From Tubiluchus corallicola (taxonomy: Eukaryota > Priapulida > Priapulimorpha > Priapulimorphida > Tubiluchidae), in assembly GCA_030141605.1 (NCBI GenBank), contig JAQGDQ010001317.1:1-32500 (forward strand): a DNA stretch of 32,500 bases. Reading direction: 5' to 3'. Each line of letters starts with the position of its first letter. Within the stretch, counting starts at the first letter, position 1. The notes under the pieces were generated by a model. It worked only from the letters and a program-made list of their open reading frames with translations. It was not told the DNA's origin and did not search any database. The position numbers and the translations under genes are program-made. Below, piece by piece: positions 11,915-32,500 of the stretch.

Positions 11915-12178
11915 CAAACGGTTTAGTCTAGTGGTGACGCGCCCGCTTTCCATCTGGTAGGTCGTGAGTTCGATACCGCGGCCGTGTAATACCAAAGACT
12001 TTAAAAATGGTACCTTGTTGTTGCTCTGCCTGGCTTGTAGAATTTACGATAAAAGTGGGGTAGTCTCTGTTATGTAGTTGTAGATTATTATTTACAGTGG
12101 AGCTTGTTAATTGTTATATTTGTTAATTGTTTAGCCAAATAGGCGACTTTGAATGAAGATTATTATTATTACTATTAC
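11915..12178 (+). mobile_element. tRNA-derived SINE with ATT-repeat tail
   Basis: TTAGTCTAGTGG near 11926 fits the pol III box A, and GAGTTCGATACC near 11969 fits box B. They sit about 40 bp apart as in a tRNA-related head beginning around 11919. There follows an unrelated body of roughly 180 bp ending in GATTATTATTATTAC. The head does not fold as a complete tRNA gene, so a SINE is the better reading. It lies between gene 1 and the extra DM13 exons. Confidence 0.72.
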
Positions 12179-12224
12179 ATGAGCAAGGTGTGTAATGGCA
12201 AAACCAGTTATAGTAAATCGTCTT

Positions 12225-12590
12225 GTAGCTTTTCAGTTTTCTGGAAAAAGACGGCGGCTTAAAATCAGTAACAGTCCAGCGAAGGAAAAGCCTGGCTGAG
12301 ACGAACACAAATGCAAGAAATATAAATTTTACGTAATCTTACAGTAAATCGAGTTGGCCTTGGTACTAGCCAATTAATGTTCTTTCGAGATTTGGTACTA
12401 AAACTATTATAGGGCACCTTAAAATTTGTGGCCTGCTCTGTATGTTTCGATACAAAAGCTAATTTACAACTTGTACAAAGTAAATCACGAAAACTATAAA
12501 AATTTGTGCACGTGTTTGTAGAATTTTCTATAATTGCCTGTTTTCGTAGCAGATCTTGCCGTTAATATCAAAAGTACCACGATGCCATGA
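12225..12590 (+). repeat. Dispersed repeat R3, copy 2
   Basis: Direct repeat of 10440-10800 with small insertions. The copies flank about 1.4 kb that contains one extra DM13 exon and the SINE. Confidence 0.75.
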
Positions 12591-13280
12591 AACAGTCGAG
12601 AGAAGGCAATCAGTATAAGGATGTCCGTATACGGTATGTCAGTATAAGAAAGAAAAATTTTGTGTTGCAGGCAAAAGTAAAATTGTCGAGTAAAATATCC
12701 TTGAATTTTTCGTTTTTAGTGAACAGCTGAATAACTTGATTAATTTTCAGTCATTATTCAACATCTCAAATGGGTTTTCTGAAAAGAAGCAAATTTAGCC
12801 CGTCATTGTATGAGGATGTAGGTATAGTTGAAAATGTTCAAAGATATTTTACAATGCGATTATACTATAGATGTAACTCGAAACTCATGTATGAAACCAT
12901 CCAGAAAGACTCAAACCCCTTCATTTACGATGGTTGGAGGAGAGACGATTACTAAACGATTTGGTCATTTGTGTTACAATATATTACATAGGGATGGCGA
13001 ATTTAGATTCCAAGAAATTTTTACAAGAGCACTGATTGATAGGACAAAAAGTAACCATAGTCTAGAGGCGTATGTTCGTAGAACGAAGGTTTTTGGTTTT
13101 TCTTCTGCAACCGTGTCGTTCAAATAAGGAATTCCTTACCCAGTACTGCACCTTTACTGCAGGCAATTCTAAACTTTTCAAAAATAGATTGAAGTTTTTG
13201 AATTGTTATAAGTGGCTTGTTTACGATAGGCGTACGTAAGCAGGTTGTTGTCTTTTTACGCCTCTCCCCACATTCATCTT
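12591..13280. other. Spacer downstream of gene 1 with an unrecognised plus-strand ORF
   Basis: The plus-strand ORF 12828-13127 (99 residues) has no motif I know and no clear splice context, and an AATAAA follows near 13329. It could be transposon debris. I do not call it a gene. Confidence 0.3.
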
Positions 13281-13307
13281 TTTATTGTATCATAGTTTAT
13301 TTTTATT
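13281..13307 (-). terminator. Polyadenylation signals of gene 1
   Basis: Three AATAAA hexamers on the minus strand (at 13302-13307, 13296-13301 and 13281-13286) lie 80-110 nt downstream of the gene 1 stop codon. The position and redundancy fit a 3' UTR end. The cleavage site itself cannot be seen. Confidence 0.5.
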
Positions 13308-13388
13308 GTGTATTTGAAATATTGTGAAATAAAATATAAGTTAATAAATAAAAAAATTAACTCCACTGTGAGAAACCCAGCTCGGGTG

Positions 13389-32011
<18,623 letters not shown>

Positions 32012-32110
32012 CTACAAATAAAAATAAACAACCTTTCAAATGAACTATTTGAACTATTTGAATAATTAGTCTTGTTACAAACGAAACATTACTGTATAAT
32101 GTATTAGCAG

Positions 32111-32225
32111 CAGTGGCGTAACTAATGGGGGAGCACAGGGAGCAACCGCTCCCCCGGCAGATTTTTTTCAAAATTGGCGCCTCTTTTTTAACAATTTTTT
32201 AACTATCTAGTTCACTTGTGCAGTT
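32111..32225. mobile_element. M1 MITE end fragment
   Basis: CAGTGGCGTAACTAATGGGG, then CCGCTCCCCCGGCAGATTTT and CAAAATTGGCGCC, match the right end of the element at 7738-8343 read in reverse. The other end was not found before the window edge. Confidence 0.65.
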
Positions 32226-32239
32226 GCCGAACGATCCTT

Positions 32240-32446
32240 TAATCGGCTGAAACAGATAAAGTCCTACCTTCGTTCTACAATGGGCGAGGATAGATTGTCA
32301 CTAGATGGGCTCGCCCGTTGTTATTTACGACTTCTATTGGTTAATTATCAGAAAGGCTTTTACGGTATTACTGGCATTAAAACGTGCACTTTCTACGGTA
32401 CTTGAAATAGGGTAGTACATGAAAAATCATCCTGTCTTCCTTTAAT
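32240..32446 (-). repeat. Dispersed repeat R2, partial copy 3
   Basis: Matches 27080-27215 (AATTATCAGAAA, ACATGAAAAATCATCCTGTC, TTTAA end). It carries the best-preserved R2 end, TTAAAGGAAGACAGGATGAT on the minus strand. Confidence 0.65.
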
Positions 32447-32500
32447 CACGCAGGGTACCGTAATTTACTGATTCCAATGTTTATACCATTATTTCGTTAG

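Noticed and set aside
11926-11985. A functional tRNA gene
   Set aside because: Box A and box B are present but a complete cloverleaf with paired acceptor stem could not be drawn, and the sequence continues into a SINE body.
12828-13127. Plus-strand 99-residue ORF followed by AATAAA
   Set aside because: No known motif, no supporting splice sites and repeat-rich surroundings. It is possibly transposon debris and not enough for a gene.
13131-13161. Short minus-strand segment with AG/GT borders near 13140-13165
   Set aside because: It lies downstream of the gene 1 stop and polyadenylation signals, encodes under ten residues and does not resemble DM13.

Overview
The window is animal (metazoan) genomic DNA: AT-rich, with spliceosomal introns of about 0.1-4 kb, a tRNA-derived SINE, LINE debris, many short inverted-repeat transposons and long trinucleotide arrays. 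It holds no bacterial-type operon, CRISPR array or rRNA. The species cannot be named from the sequence, but an invertebrate is likely.

All convincing coding sequence is on the minus strand and belongs to one family: secreted, Skeletor-like proteins built from DOMON and DM13 domains. Gene 1 runs leftward from beyond the right edge to a stop at 13389. I reconstructed 16 exons whose splice sites and phases all agree. They give 1195 residues of an N-terminally incomplete protein: three and a half DOMON units (the first lacks its 5' exon), a roughly 250-residue Thr-rich mucin-like linker after unit 2, a Q/V/P-rich linker after unit 3, and one complete C-terminal DM13 domain. Each DOMON unit is encoded by a repeated exon set: A (phase 1 to 0), B (0 to 2), and C (2 to 2) plus D (2 to 1), with C and D fused in units 3 and 4.

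Two further exons at 11355-11442 and 9445-9589 encode the second half of another DM13 domain and end in a stop. Their phases would let them replace the last two exons of gene 1, so they are either an alternative 3' end or the tail of a decayed or undetected paralogue. Gene 2 starts at 5611 with a signal-peptide exon, continues with a DOMON A exon at 3762-3943, and runs off the left edge; its second intron contains the satellite.

The rest is introns, spacers and repeats. At the far left is a 32-unit array of a 41-bp satellite with a 123-bp higher-order period. There are several MITE-like families, a number of them with TTAA-type ends, in two to three copies. One copy splits a LINE fragment and another family member is itself interrupted by a 459-bp MITE. 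The window also has a nearly perfect 240-bp-arm inverted repeat in a gene 1 intron, a candidate solo LTR, an internally deleted Tc1/mariner-type transposase, and long (AAT)n, (AGTAAT)n, (GAT)n and (ATT)n arrays.
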